Below the pieces are notes generated by a model. That model saw nothing but the letters and a program-made list of their open reading frames with translations. It was not told where the DNA came from and did no database searches. Below, one piece after another: positions 1-11,887 of a stretch of 64,000 nt of DNA (position 1 is the first letter of the stretch; each line of letters opens with the position of its first letter). A program made the translations under genes and the position numbers. The stretch comes from Botryosphaeria dothidea. Its lineage: Eukaryota > Ascomycota > Dothideomycetes > Botryosphaeriales > Botryosphaeriaceae. The stretch is from the NCBI GenBank assembly GCA_011503125.2, contig WWBZ02000073.1, positions 1,736,001-1,800,000 on the forward strand. Reading direction: 5' to 3'.

Positions 1-3000
1 CCCCTAGCGCCCCTTTAAGTAACTATAACTACGACCGGCAACTCTATTAGATTATTCTATACTATACTACTAGACTAGGAACCCCTAGCCGAATACGCTA
101 AATACCTAGTTATTAATATACTCGCTAACGGACGACGAGTAAGAGTTCTTATTAACTTAGTAGACGGAGGAAACTATATTAACCCCCGCTTTATAGAAAA
201 ATATAATATACGATACCGAGAGAAGAAATATCTCTACGAACTTATTACTATAGATAGCTCGCCTAGTATATATAGAGGAGGGCTAATCCTTATAGAAACC
301 TAAGGACTAGTACTATCCCGAGAAAAATACCGAGAAAGAATCTACCTAGATATTATAAAAACCCTAGGATATAATATTATCTTAGGGCTCTTCTAGCTCC
401 GGAAATAGAAACCCTATATCGATTAGAAAACCGGAGAAGTAAAGTTTAGGTCTAGAGAAAAGAACGAGGCGCGGTAGCTATTTAGTACTATAGCGGCGTT
501 AGTATACCTATAGATAACCCGGAGTAAGCTAGTTCGGGTTAGTAAGATCTCTAAGAAAGCCCTTCGAAAAGAAGTTAAGAACGGCAACCCTACTAGAATA
601 TTTTAGGTACGCGCTACCCTCTAAGGAATTAAGATCGAGATATAATAACCCCTAGAAGTTCGGTAGGCCTATAGAGTCGCCTACCTTCCCCGTAGAAAAA
701 CCTAGAGACCCTAGAAAACCCCGAAACCCCGAGAACCCCGAGAACGTATAAGATACGACTTAAGATAAGTTAGCTCCGCCAAACTAGAGAACCCCCTAGA
801 CCACGTACCCCTTCGACATCGATACTTCGACCTCTTTACGGAAAAAACCGAAGAGAATATATTACCTAAATACTAGCCGTGGGATTATAAGATACTCCTA
901 ATCCCCGAAATAATATCTAAATTCGGACCCCTATACTCCCTATTAGAAAAAGAACTTTAAGTACTTAAGAAATACATCGAAACCTATCTTTAAAAAGAAT
1001 ATATACGGCCCTCGCAGTCCTTAGCAGCATCCCCTATTCTATTTATACCGAAACTAGGAGGTAAACTACGACTATATATAAACTACCGAGCCTTAAACGA
1101 TATTACTATTAAGGACCGGTACCCTCTACCCCGGATTAACGAGCTACGCGACCGCCTACGGAAAGTAAAATACTTTACTAAACTAGATCTCCGAGACGGC
1201 TATTACCTAATTAGGATTAAGGAAGGAGAAGAATAGAAAATAGTATAGCGAAGCCGATTCGGACTATTCGAATACCTAGTTATACCCTTTAGACTTACGA
1301 ACGCTTCCGTAACCTTCTAAGCTATAATTAACGATACCCTCCGCGAATACCTAGACGTCTTCTATATCGTATACCTCGACGACATCTTAATCTACTCTAA
1401 AACACTCGAAGAATACTAGGAACACGTAGAGAAGATACTAAAGAAGCTATAAGAACGGAAGCTATAGGTTAAACCCGAAAAATACGCCTTCTATATTTAA
1501 GAAGTAGAGTTCCTAGGATTTATTATCCGACCCGGCGAAGTTATAATAGACCCTAAGAAAGTAGACTCTATCCTTAGCTAGCCTATACCTAAGAACCTTC
1601 GAGAAGTATAATTATTTCTAGGCTTTACTAACTTCTACCGGCGATTTATCCGAGATTACGCTAAACTCGTAGAATTCTTAACCCGGCTTATACGAAAGAA
1701 TACTCGCTTCGACTAGTAAGATCTATAGAAGAAAGCCTTCGAGCTACTTAAGAAGGCCTTTACGAAAGCTCTAGTCTTAGTACTATTCGATCCCGATAAA
1801 CTAATATACCTAGAAACTAACGCCTCCGACTATACTATAGAAGCCTATCTTAGCTAACCCGATAATTAAGAACGACTTTACCCCGTAGCCTTCTATTCTA
1901 GAAAAATAACCCCGGTAGAACTTAACTATAATATCCACGATAAGAAATTACTTGCTATCGTTATCGCCTTTAAAAAATAGAGATACTACCTAGAAGAAGC
2001 GAACTTTAAAATAATAGTATATTCCGACTACTAAAACCTAGGAGCCTTTATAACGATAAAAATTCTTAACCGACGGCAAGTAAGATAGGTAGAATAACTA
2101 GCCTTATTTAACTTTAAGATAGTATACCGTAAGAGATCCGAAAACGGGAAGATAGACGCACTTAGCCGAAGATACGACTATACTCTTAACCGGCCCGAAC
2201 TATCTTCCGCACTCTTAGAACGAAATAATAAAGGAAATATTAAACTTAACCGTCCGTAACTAGAACTAGCGGCAATCCGTCTCTTAGTACTAATTACGCG
2301 AAATTAGGTAAGAAGCTAAAATAGGCTAGAATTCTAAAACTAAGAAACCTAAAATAACTAAAGATCGCGAAATCCTTAAGAATTACTAAATTAATAAATA
2401 TATAATCTAGAAGAATTTTAAAATTAAGGAGAATCCTTAAACTAGGAATTACTAAACTAAGTAGGACCTTAAAATCCGGAGGGAATCCTAAGCACGGACC
2501 TCTCTTAAGAAATTAATCCCTTAGAAATTACTTAGGAAGAGTATATTCGAGTAGCCTACGAAAACGATACTATAGTATAATAACTCTTAAAGTAAATCCG
2601 CGAATACCCCGATAAAGATCCTAATCTTATACTAAGCCTAGAAGGAACTATCCTCTTTAAGGGGCTAGTCTACGTATCTTAACGACTTAGGCGATAAATA
2701 ATTAAGAATATCTATATATCTCCAGCCCACGGCCACCGCGGTATTAACCCTACTACGGAACGAATAGAGCGATTATTCTATATACCGTATCTTAGAAAGA
2801 AAGTACGCTAGTTTATTATAGAATATAAGGACTACGCCCGAAATAAGGCAGCGCGTTACACTCTATACGGAAAACTATAGCTAATTACCTCGCTAGACCG
2901 ACTATAGAAAGTTATCGCACTAGACTTTATTACTAAACTACCTAAGTCTAAAGAACCCCTTACTAGTACGCGTTACGATTCTATCCTAGTAATTACGGAT

Positions 3001-3960
3001 AGACTCTCGAAATAGGGGTACTTTATCCTCTATAAAGAAGCCTCGGGAGTCCCTAAGCTAGTATATATCTTCCTACGCTATATCCTCGTAAACTACGGAA
3101 TACTAGAAATAATTATCTTAGACTAAGATACCCGCTTCCGCGCACGATTCTAGTAGACCCTAATAAATAAACTCGGAATAAAGTATAAGCTATCTACCGC
3201 CTACCACCCTTAGACGGACGGATAAACGGAACGGCTTAATTAAACCTTAGAAGAATACCTACGAAGTTACGTAAACTACTAACAAAACGACTAGGTAGAA
3301 TTTCTACCTCTAGCCTAATTTATATATAATAGTATAATCGTAGAAATAACCCAAGAAACGCCGTTCTACGTTAACTACGGTTTCGAACCCCGAGCCTATA
3401 GAGAACCTATTCCCTAGGAAAATATAGCGTAGAAAGAAATACTCTAAGCAGAACAACTAAAAGGACTACACTAAAGCCTCGCTCGAGACATCGAATTTAT
3501 TAACTACCGCATGGCTATGTACTATAACCGAAGGCGCTAGGAGCCGCCACCTCTAGAAGAGGGAGATAAAGTCTGGCTACTTACTAGAAACCTTAAAACC
3601 AACCGACTAAGCCCTAAATTAGATTACAAGAAAATTAGTCCCTTCGAAATTAAACAAAAACTTTCCTCTGTTACATTCAAACTTAAATTGCTAAAGAATA
3701 TACGCCGAAGTCTAGTCTTCCACGTAGCACTCCTTGAACTAGTACCCTAAAACGCCTAAACACCGGAATACCTCGAGGGAGAAATCCAACCCGAAGACGC
3801 GCAGGAATAGAATGTCGAAAAAATCCTAGACAGCAAAAGGGACTCCAACGGTCAGCTTAAATACCTTATCAAATGGGAAAACTGCGAAGACTCAGAAAAT
3901 ACCTGGGAACCCTTACCAAATCTCAGTTGCCCAGAACTTCTCGCGGACTTCCACCGATAA
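1..3960 (+). pseudogene. Chromovirus A pol polyprotein remnant (PR-RT-RH-IN-chromodomain)
   Basis: Translation of the plus strand, reading through many TAG/TAA stops at former Gln and Trp codons, gives a full Gypsy pol. The protease region is near 110-430. RT spans about 850-1480 with an intact YLDDILIYS at about 1372-1398, and RNase H follows at about 1780-2170. The integrase HHCC region is near 2720-2850 and the catalytic core at about 2880-3400; the latter shows ALDFITKLP, a LDxDTRF segment and a TDGxTERLN segment, so the DDE residues are still encoded. The integrase C-terminal GDKVWLL segment starts near 3571, and a chromodomain (YLIKWENCEDSENTWEPL) ends at the TAA at 3958-3960. Stop density is high up to about 3480 and drops sharply after it. 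It cannot be expressed as one protein. Confidence 0.87.
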
Positions 3961-4680
3961 AACCCAGATCGTCCAGCCCTAGAGCGTCCTCCCAGGACGC
4001 AAAACTAGGAGGAGGATCCAGTGACACCTAAAGCTGATCTACGGGAGCCTGCCGGGAGATCACGCCATCGGCACCCGCCACGTTACCACCGGACCCGCCA
4101 AATAAATGCGGCACAGCCTCTTCGGCAGAAACCTCGGGAACGTCCTAAGGAGGACGGCCCTCTCGAACAGCAGCCTCCCGCTCTGCCCGCTCCTCCTGCT
4201 CAAGCTGCCGCATTTCACGAGAAAATAGGGCTACATCGCGCTGCTCCACGGACCGGAGTAACAAACGTAACCGCCGCTCCTTCTGCTGCCGAGTTCGCAA
4301 CCGCTTCGCCACGCGACTGGCATGCTAAGCCGCCACCAACGCCGCCTAAGCCGCCGTATTAGCAGCAATAGCAGCAGCATCAGCGGCCTCCTCGTCCTAA
4401 TCAATCTCTATAGCCACCTCTTAAAGCTAGCGCTCCAAACTCTTACGAGCCCGATCTAAGCGCCGAACTAAGAAATAGTTAGCTACCACGATAAGAAAAG
4501 GAAGAAAGGCCTAACTTATACTCCGTATTAACGGAAGAAGCTATAGCCTCGTACGACGCAAGACCTCCCCTAGTATAGCCGGAACAGGCAGGATAGAAAG
4601 AAGCGGCGTAATAAACCAAATCTAGACGAATATAGCGGGCACAAGGAGAAGCCGCAGGGACCCTACGATAACGGACCATA
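3925..4680 (-). pseudogene. Antisense ORF between pol and 3' LTR of chromovirus A, coiled-coil protein
   Basis: The spacer between the chromodomain stop and the polypurine tract reads as protein on the opposite strand. Going leftward from about 4600 there is a hydrophobic stretch (VVANYFLV), then a charged, Ala/Arg/Glu/Gln-rich helical region (RLRTRQQKERRLRLLLRS, then FSREMRQLEQEERAEREA) that should form a coiled coil. It ends in an acidic tail that overlaps the end of pol. In-frame stops fall where Gln codons would be expected, as RIP predicts. I do not recognise the family. A separate 66-codon open frame starting at 4679 on the same strand lies in another phase and may be a by-product. An antisense ORF in this position has precedents in some plant Gypsy elements, but a function here is only inference. 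Confidence 0.5.
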
Positions 4681-4826
4681 ATACGCTAGACTAATATAAC
4701 ACGACGCTAGGTACGAGCTAAAACTATAATAAGGGAATTAGTATTCCTAATAAAAAAAAGACCTTAGGAGTATATATATACTTATAAGGAAGCTTTCGGG
4801 CCGAAAGCTGCCTAGAGGGGAGATAG

Positions 4827-5244
4827 TGTTACGGGCCTAGGAAGTGGAGTAAGCGGTGTAGCAGAAACTCATAAGCGGGATCGGATTATTACGTGCCGAA
4901 CCCCGAAACACGCTTGACCTATTTAGGCGGCTAGCAAGCCCGACTCCTAGAAGTAGATCACTCTTAGCTATTAGCCACCCTACTATCTATACTAATACTA
5001 TAGTCTAGCTAACCACCGGCTAATTATAGTATATAGACTATATTCGTTTATAGTAGATAGGACCTTCGTGGTCAATTCCAATTATTACTTAATACCTATC
5101 TTATTTACCTTCCCTGCCTAGCTACGGCTGCTATCCCCTTATATAAGTAATATCCCGATAGCGGTAGTAAAACCCCTAGACGCTACGCACCTTCCCGACG
5201 CCTAAGCCCCTCGGACTTCCTTATTCCTAAGGCCTAGCGTAATA
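4827..5244 (+). repeat. 3' LTR of chromovirus A
   Basis: The purine-rich tract AGAGGGGAGATAG is followed by TGTTACGGGCC, and the unit ends GGCCTAGCGTAATA, a RIP-altered form of CGTAACA. The short inverted termini (TGTTACG/CGTAACA) and the TG..CA rule define a 418-bp LTR. The right end is fixed independently, because LINE sequence identical to that near 16,211 begins at 5245. The second LTR is outside the window, so LTR divergence cannot be measured here. Confidence 0.8.
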
Positions 5245-6081
5245 GAGGTTATACCTTCCTAGATAGGATAGTAGAGGTTAAAGTCCCCTAGAAGAATATA
5301 CTCCCCTAGTTTTCTAAGAACTTCTAGTAGAAGAAGTAGGGTTTCTAGAGCTATACTAGTATAAGAGGCTAGCGGGGGATTATAGTAGTTATAGATATAG
5401 ATTATACGTGTTTTAGTAGTAAGGAATAGTATAATAAGATCTAGTAAGTAGACTATTACTTGCTAGAAGTCGGGGGTAATAGCCTTACTTATAAAGAAGT
5501 AGGTTCTTACCGTCCTCTTCTAAGAGAAAACTATATAGTAGGTAGAATATCTTACTATTATCTTAATCCTCGGGTTCCTCTAGGGTTCCTAGATAGCTAG
5601 AATATAGTAGATTTTTAGGTCTACCTTCTTAAAGAGCGGGAGTATTACTCTATTCTTACTTTTATAGACGTTATACTATACGATAGAGATAGCGCCTATA
5701 TCTAATATTAACTTTCTTCTATCTCTAAGTTAGACTACGAGGGAGTCGGTAGTATAGGCTACGAGGCGGAGAGGGTTCCCGCGGGCTTCTCCCCGGAGGT
5801 ATACTAGAAGCTATTAAGTCCGGTAAACCGTATTTAGTTAGAAGGTAGGGGGCGGCTTAAGTTCCTTAGCCTGCCTAGCCCTCTCTTAGTCGGCTCCTCC
5901 TCTCTAGGCCTCTTTCTTAGCCCGACCGTTAACTAGTTAGTTTAGGGCTATATCTTAGCTATAGAGTATTCTATTCTATACCTCTTTAGAGCCGCTAGGC
6001 GGGCCTAGGTAGCCTTTACTTAGTAGACTCTACGTACTAGATAGGCGTTACTCTAGGCCGTATACTTTTATAAGTAGTTTA

Positions 6082-6331
6082 TGTGATAGCTTGTATCCGG
6101 TGCACTCGCGGAAATGCAGTAGTATTACTATCTACGAGAAGACTAAGCTAAAGAGAAAAGAAAGAAAGGTTTAAGCAAGATAGCGCTGCTTATATATCTC
6201 TCTAGAGTCCCTTTTACTAATAGCGAGTTGCAGGGTTTTCTTGTTAAGCTTCGTTAAGCTTTAGGGTCCTCTTAACCCAAGGTCTCGCCGCAGGATCTAT
6301 CCAAGGCACCCTTAGGGTTCAAACCGTAACA
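6082..6331 (-). repeat. Chromovirus B1 3' LTR
   Basis: This 250-bp LTR has TG..CA ends; in element orientation it starts TGTTACGG, like the LTR of chromovirus A. It differs from the partner at 11638-11887 by transitions only where I compared them. The polypurine tract adjoins it at about 6332-6347. Confidence 0.92.
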
Positions 6332-6344
6332 TTACCCCCCTCCC

Positions 6345-9300
6345 GGCTTTGAAGGTAGGTCTCTAGGGCTTTAGTATCTTCTAAAGCGCTTACTAGTTCC
6401 CAAGTTAGCCGCGCGTATCCTCTCCACTTAACTTAATAGAGTTTCTACCGTTTCCGCTGGCCTAGCCGTCTTCCTAGTTTTTTACCTAAGATAGCTTTAA
6501 CCCTCCATTCTTCTTCTCCATTAACGAGTATAGCTAGTAGTTAATAATCGTCCTGTTCTTAGCTTGGTAAAGGATCTATTCTAGCTGGGCGTAAGAGATC
6601 GACGTTAAAGACGTTATATATCCCAGTTGGTACGTCTAGTTTATAGCTATAAGGGCCAATGACCTCGATAACTGTAAACTTTGCTGCTCGATTATTAAGC
6701 TTCCGGCTTGGGCGGTCCGTTCGTATATTCTTAAGATTTAGCCAGACTTTATCCCCTACTTTATACGCTGGTGATGGGTCCCTATGTCGATTTGCTTGGG
6801 TCTCCTGATCCTGTTGTGCGTTCGCCATTGATGCTTCTGCCCATTCGGTTATCTCTTTAATCTTTGCTACGATTACTTCTCCTTTTTGTATTAGTAATAT
6901 AGGGTTCGGGACTAGTTAAGGATCCTCGAATAACTGTAGTGGCTCGAGGTGGTATCTATAAGAGAGGAAGAAGGGGCTAACACCTATCGATGAGGATTCT
7001 TGGCCATTTATAGCAAGCTCTGTTGCTGGCAACTAGTCAACCCAGTTATCTTGCGCGTAGTTAACTATCCGGCAGAGCTTCCTTTCTATCTTGGTGTTCG
7101 CACGCTCCGTTAATCCATCTGTTTCTGGATGGTAGGCTGTTGAGATTCGTCTTTCGATCCTAAGTAATTGGCAAACCCTCTTCTATAGCTGGCTAATAAA
7201 TTAGCTTCCCCGGTTAGAGACAATAGCGGTTAGGACTCTATAGTGGCGGTAGAAGCAGCGAATAAATATCCTAGCAACTGTTTCTGCTTTAATATCCTTA
7301 CAGGCCTCAAGGATGACTCCTTTATCTAATCGATCAGTAATAACTATAAGCATCCAACATCCTTAGCTCTCGGGTAGCGGTCTAATAAAGTCGACTAAGA
7401 TCTCTCTCTACTAACGGTTTAGTACTAGTAACGGCCGTAGTAGTCCTTGTTTACGGTCTCTCTAGACTCTAGTCCTTCCGCAGACGTCACAGTTACGTAC
7501 GAATCTACGTATATTAGATACGAAGTTCGGCTAGAAGAACTGTCTTGCGACAAGGGCTATTGTTCCAGTGCGTCCAGGATGAACTACCATTGTTAAATCG
7601 TAGAGTATCTAGATTAGCTTGGTTCTTAAAGGCTCGTGGTTTAGTACCCAACGTCTGCTACGGAACAGCAACTCTCCTTAATTATTTAAGGAGCAATCAG
7701 CAATTAAGAGCTTAACTAGTTCTTCTAAATCGTTTGGTAGCGTTCTTCTACCCTCTCTTACTGCTGTTATAAGACGTCCATAGTCCGGATCCGCTGCTTT
7801 TGCCTCTTGCCAGAGCTGCCGTAAATGGTCTTCGATTAACGTTACTCCTTGTTCGTATACTAGTTCGTCTATAGATCTATCTAATGGTTCGTCTACTAGT
7901 TTATCTACTAGTTCATCTGCTTATTCGTCTACTCCTTATTCGATTATAGCTTGTCGTCTTATTTGCACTAGTGTTGCTAAAACTCTCTAACAGTTAGCTT
8001 GAACCTTATCTAGGCTTAAGAGTCGTGCGACACGATATTAAAGCCTCTTATTATCTTAAGATACTAGTAAGTCTTGGTCTCTTCGTGTAAGTGCGTTAGG
8101 CTAAGCCCTAAGCTTGCCTGGACGGTAAGCAATGGTAAAGTTAAATCGGCTCAGAATTAGCTGCCATCTCATTTGCCTCTCAGAGAGCCGTCGGACTGTT
8201 GTAAAGTATTCGAGATTCTTATAGTCCGTAACAATCTTAAATTCTTTTACGCTTCGTAGCTCTGCATCCTACTACTAAAGACACTTAATAATCGCAAGGA
8301 GCTCCTTATCGTAGATCTCGTAGTTGCACTCTACTGGCGAGTTCTTCTTTAAGAAGTAGGCAACTAGCCGGAGCACTCCATTGTCATCGTATTAGGATAA
8401 AATTCCTCCTGTATAGTATCCTAAGGAGTCAGTCTCGAGGATTATCTTTCGGTCCGGGTCAAATTAGGCAAGGATTGGTGCCGTAATAAAGGCCTTCTTT
8501 AGCTTTCGAAACGCTCTTTCTACTCCTTCTATCCAATAGAACGGAACGTCTTTCTTTATAAGTGCATATAACGGAGCCGTAGTCTTCGAGTATTTATTAA
8601 TAAAGCGCCGGTAGAAGTTCGCAAAGCCAAGGAATCCAAGCACTCCTTTAACTGTAGTTGGTGTTTCCCATTCCTAAATAGCTTTTACCTTAGCTAGGTC
8701 CATACGGATACCTTTCCCAGCTTCGATAATAAATCTAAGATACTTTATTAACTGAACCTCGAATTCGCACTTATCGATATTAAGCTGTAGTCCCGCTGCT
8801 TATAGCTTTTCGAGAACCTTAGTTACGTGCTCTCGGTGTTGGGTACGGGATCCCTCGGTAAAAATAAGCACATTATCGATATAAGCCGATACGAAGTCGT
8901 CCAGGAAGTCCTGTAGGGTCTAGTTAATATATCGTTAAAAGGTGCTTAGTGCATTAGCTAGTCCAAAGGGAGTAACAAGCCACTTAAATAGTCCAAAGCG
9001 GGTTCGAAAGGCTGTAAGCCATTCATCTCCTGGTTTAACCCGAATCTTATTAAATACTACGATTACATCGAGTTTCGTAAACTATCTTGCCTTACTAATC
9101 CGGTTAAGGGTCTCCTAGATAAGAGGTAGTGGATATCGATCCTTCCGTGTAAGTTAATTAAGGGCTCGGTAGTTATAACAGAATCGTAAGCCTCCACCTA
9201 GTTTCTTTATAAAGAGGACTGGCGCTGCGGCTAGAGAATTACTTACACGGATAAAGCCTTTATCGAGTAGCTCTGTAAGCGTTTTCCGGAGTACTAGTAG

Positions 9301-10180
9301 TTCGTCTCTAGATATATTGTATAAGGGTCCCCATGGGGCCACTAGTATCCTCCCATTCTTATCTTTCTTAAGCTTAATCTAATAATCGATTCTAGGTCGG
9401 TATAGAGGTAACTTGTCGGCCTTACTTCTATCGAAGGTGTCGAGAAACCGTTTATCTAACTAGGCTAGTAGTTTCGTCCTTAGGTCCGTATACTTCTTCT
9501 TAGTAAGTGCTTTATTAATATTAGCTAGACTTGCTAAGAAAACCTAGTAACCGAGTCGTTTCTTCCTCGTAAGAAGGCGGAACCTAGCGGCTCCGACCCT
9601 TCTATAGTCGAGTTCTTTTCTCTCTCTCTAGCTTTATACTACTAGGCCAGAGTCCTTAAATCTAAGGATTTGTTTTTCTGCATCTAGTTCTGCTCTCTCT
9701 TTTACTAACTATAGTAAGCCAAGAATAACTTTATAGCCTTTAATCCTTAGAGCTACATGGAAGTAAGCTCTTTTCGTTTAGTATCCGCCGATATCGATCT
9801 CGGCAATTGCTACTTCGGTAATCTAGGAGTCGGTAATAGCATTAACTAACTAGATTTGTCTTGGTCGGATAGGGATACGCTGGAGTTTATATCTTCGAGC
9901 GAATCGAGCATCGATAAAGCTATAGGATAAGCACCTAGAATCAATAAGGGTTTAAGTGGAGATCTCCTTATTAATAAGTACTGAAACTAAGAAAGGTGGT
10001 TTTTCCATATACTTATTCTCGAATTGCTTCCAATCTACTTGAAGCTTACTTTGCTCCTTTCGCTCCTAACGGCGAATTTTATCAGGAGCTACTCTTTTTC
10101 CGAATTCTCATTAACCTCTAACACTTCAGTATCCTCCTCTAATTGCGGAGGAACTTCCTGCTCCGACTATCTAATACCAG
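6345..10180 (-). pseudogene. Chromovirus B1 pol polyprotein remnant
   Basis: Minus-strand translation gives an aspartic protease with TLIDSRCLS near 9940 (DSG changed to DSR), RT from about 9340 to 8700, RNase H to about 8130, integrase to about 6560 and a chromodomain (EEEWRVKAIL, then WRGYARLTWEL) near 6350-6530. Two stretches remain open: 9154-9342, the RT entry segment with [14 protein letters not shown], and 6559-6828, the integrase C-terminus with VGDKVWLNLKNI. The RT active-site motif reads YIDNVLIF instead of YxDD, so the second catalytic Asp has become Asn by a TpG to TpA change. An acidic repeat linker lies between RNase H and integrase near 7850-7945. The polyprotein is not functional. 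Confidence 0.9.
7850..7945 (-). repeat. Minisatellite-like acidic linker in chromovirus B1 pol
   Basis: Four to five imperfect copies of a 12-15 bp unit (TAGTTCGTCTAC and variants) encode repeats of the type DELVDELVDE on the minus strand, between the RNase H and integrase parts of pol. The same array is present in copy B2 at about 36,380-36,475, so it belongs to the element and did not arise after insertion. Confidence 0.55.
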
Positions 10181-10189
10181 CAGCTTGAG

Positions 10190-11330
10190 CTGGGCGACGG
10201 GTAGGCGTATAAGGGCATGCATACTTCTAGTGTCCTGAAGCACCACAACGCGTGCAAAGCCTGTTCTAACGACGTCGGTTGATCTTATCTTAAGTTACCT
10301 ATTTAGCTCTCCGGGTTAGTGCGGCTTTGGCTGGGCCTGTTGGTTCCTAGTCTATTTGGTCGTTTTGAAGAGGCTTTGGATACGTAGTAGGTCTGGTAGT
10401 CGTCATTGATCGAGTAGATCTCTCATCGGTTTGAGGACTTGGGCTTCTCCTTCCTTGATACCCACTTCGTATAACTGACTTCTTAGCCTTATTAACAGCC
10501 TCTATATCGTCACTAGTTCTAGCCAGCAAGTTGGTAAATTCGTGGAACGTAAGATCTTCTAAGCTCTTGCCAACTAGTCGGTCTTTTAGTTCCCAGCTAA
10601 TTGAGTCCTAAAGAGAGTCTTTCTTTTGCTTATCGTCCCATGTAGTACTTTTGCCAGATTTAAGCATTAGGTGGCGGAACTTTATAAAGTGTTCTCTAAA
10701 GGGGCCATCTTTTTGATGTAGGGCTCGGAGCTCGCGACGTGCTTTTTCCTCGCGATATGGGTCGCCAAATACGGCCCTTAGCTGTTCGAATAGGTCCTGG
10801 GTTATAGCCGTCTGGCTTGAGGATCTCCACTATGGTTGTAAGTAGGTAAGCGCGGTTCCTCGTAGCTGGTTGAATAGCAACGCTGCTTGTGTCGTTTCTA
10901 GGTAGCTTGCGTAATCGATTCGAAGTTTCTAATTTGCTTGATTAATCTAGGCTTCTAGCTCCTTTCGTTCTCCTTTAAATTCTGCTAGCTCGGGTAGAAT
11001 TTTTCTTAGCCTTTAACTTGCCGTAAGCGCTTGAGTAACCGCTTTAGCAATTGCGGTTGGTAGGGTTTGTACTTAAGCCGTCGGGGTGGACGTAGCTGTT
11101 CCTACGCTAGGCTGCCTTATTGTTGGTATAGTAGCCTGGCTATCTATTCGTGCCTGTAGCTGAGTAACTATTATAAATAGTTAGTTCGCCTATTGCGGTA
11201 GGTCCTCTTGTTCGCGCTACGGGGCCTCTTACGGTTTATCTATTAGTTGGTCGTCTATTCTAGGACGCGTCTTTAGGTGTCTTCTTAAGCGTCTCCTTAG
11301 GTGTCTTCTTAGGTGCCCTCTCTAAGATCT
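10190..11330 (-). pseudogene. Chromovirus B1 gag remnant with CCHC zinc knuckle
   Basis: Upstream of pol on the minus strand is a Gypsy-type gag. A capsid-like helical region at about 10,500-11,000 (DPYREEKARRELRAL, then FREHFIKFRHLMLKSG) is followed by a basic linker and one zinc knuckle, CTRCGASGHxKYAC, at about 10,218-10,260. The knuckle keeps all C-C-H-C ligands; one spacer codon is a stop. The stretch 10,347-10,529 is open. The true start is not visible because candidate ATGs are mutated, and the region 11,270-11,340 holds short Lys/Arg-rich repeats that probably encode the gag N-terminus. Gag-pol phase cannot be judged through the damage. Confidence 0.8.
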
Positions 11331-11637
11331 CCCTTTTAGATCTTCTTTTAGGGACTTCTTCGTGCCTTCTTAAACGCCACGCTGTCGTTTTATTAAAGGG
11401 CTTCCTTCGGGAACCTTCTTAAGTGCCTATACGGACACCTTCTTAAACGATTTCCTAGGTATAGTTAACTAGCAACGAGCCTAGCCACTATCCTATTCCT
11501 TAGGTAACTTAAGTAACTTAGATAAAGAGAAGCCGTGCTTACGTGAGAGCTTTGGCGTACGGAGGAAAGGGGAATAAGGATGTAGTGCTTACGTGGGAGC
11601 TATAGCGTATAGAGGAAAGGGGATAAGCTTAGTCTAA

Positions 11638-11887
11638 TATAATGGCTTGTATCCGGTGCACTCGCGGAAATGTAGTAGCATTACTATCTACGAGAAGACT
11701 AAGCTAAAGAGAAAAGAAAGAAAGGTTTAAGCAAGATAGCGCTGCTTATATATCTCTCTAGAGTCCCTTTTACTAGTAGCGAGTTGTAGGGTTTTCTTAT
11801 TAAGCTTCGTTAAGCTTTAGGGTCCTCTTAACCTAAGGTCTCGCCGTAGGATCTATCTAAGGCACCCTTAGGGTTTAAACCGTAACA
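11638..11887 (-). repeat. Chromovirus B1 5' LTR
   Basis: This is the 250-bp partner of the LTR at 6082-6331, ending CGTAACA, directly followed by the target duplication GTTTA (11888-11892) and then by resumed LINE copy 0 sequence. Its outer TG is mutated to TA. Confidence 0.92.

Larger units (their letters stand above)
1..5244 (+). mobile_element. Gypsy chromovirus A, 3' part, RIP-degraded
   Basis: This is the right-hand part of a Ty3/Gypsy LTR retrotransposon that enters from the left edge of the window. From left to right it shows protease, reverse transcriptase, RNase H, integrase, a C-terminal chromodomain (about 3805-3957), an 860-bp spacer, a polypurine tract (about 4814-4826) and a 3' LTR (4827-5244). 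The order protease-RT-RH-IN-chromodomain defines chromoviruses. The LTR ends exactly where LINE sequence resumes at 5245, so the element sits inside LINE copy 0. Its predicted target-site duplication is GAGGT, but the other half is outside the window. Gag and the 5' LTR are not visible. Confidence 0.88.
6082..11887 (-). mobile_element. Chromovirus B1, full-length Gypsy element, 5,806 bp
   Basis: This is a complete LTR element on the minus strand with 250-bp LTRs at 6082-6331 and 11638-11887 and a 5-bp target duplication GTTTA on both sides. The polypurine tract (reverse complement of TTACCCCCCTCCCGGC) lies next to the left LTR, which gives the direction. Internal order on the minus strand is gag with a CCHC knuckle, protease, RT, RNase H, integrase and chromodomain. 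A second copy at 34612-40417 has exactly the same length and is colinear base for base (offset 28,530 at every landmark I checked). B1 is less mutated than B2 but is still full of stops. Confidence 0.93.

Noticed and set aside
4021..4362. 113-codon plus-strand frame after the chromodomain as a separate gene
   Set aside because: Pro/Arg/Ala-rich product without order. The opposite strand gives a more coherent coiled-coil protein.
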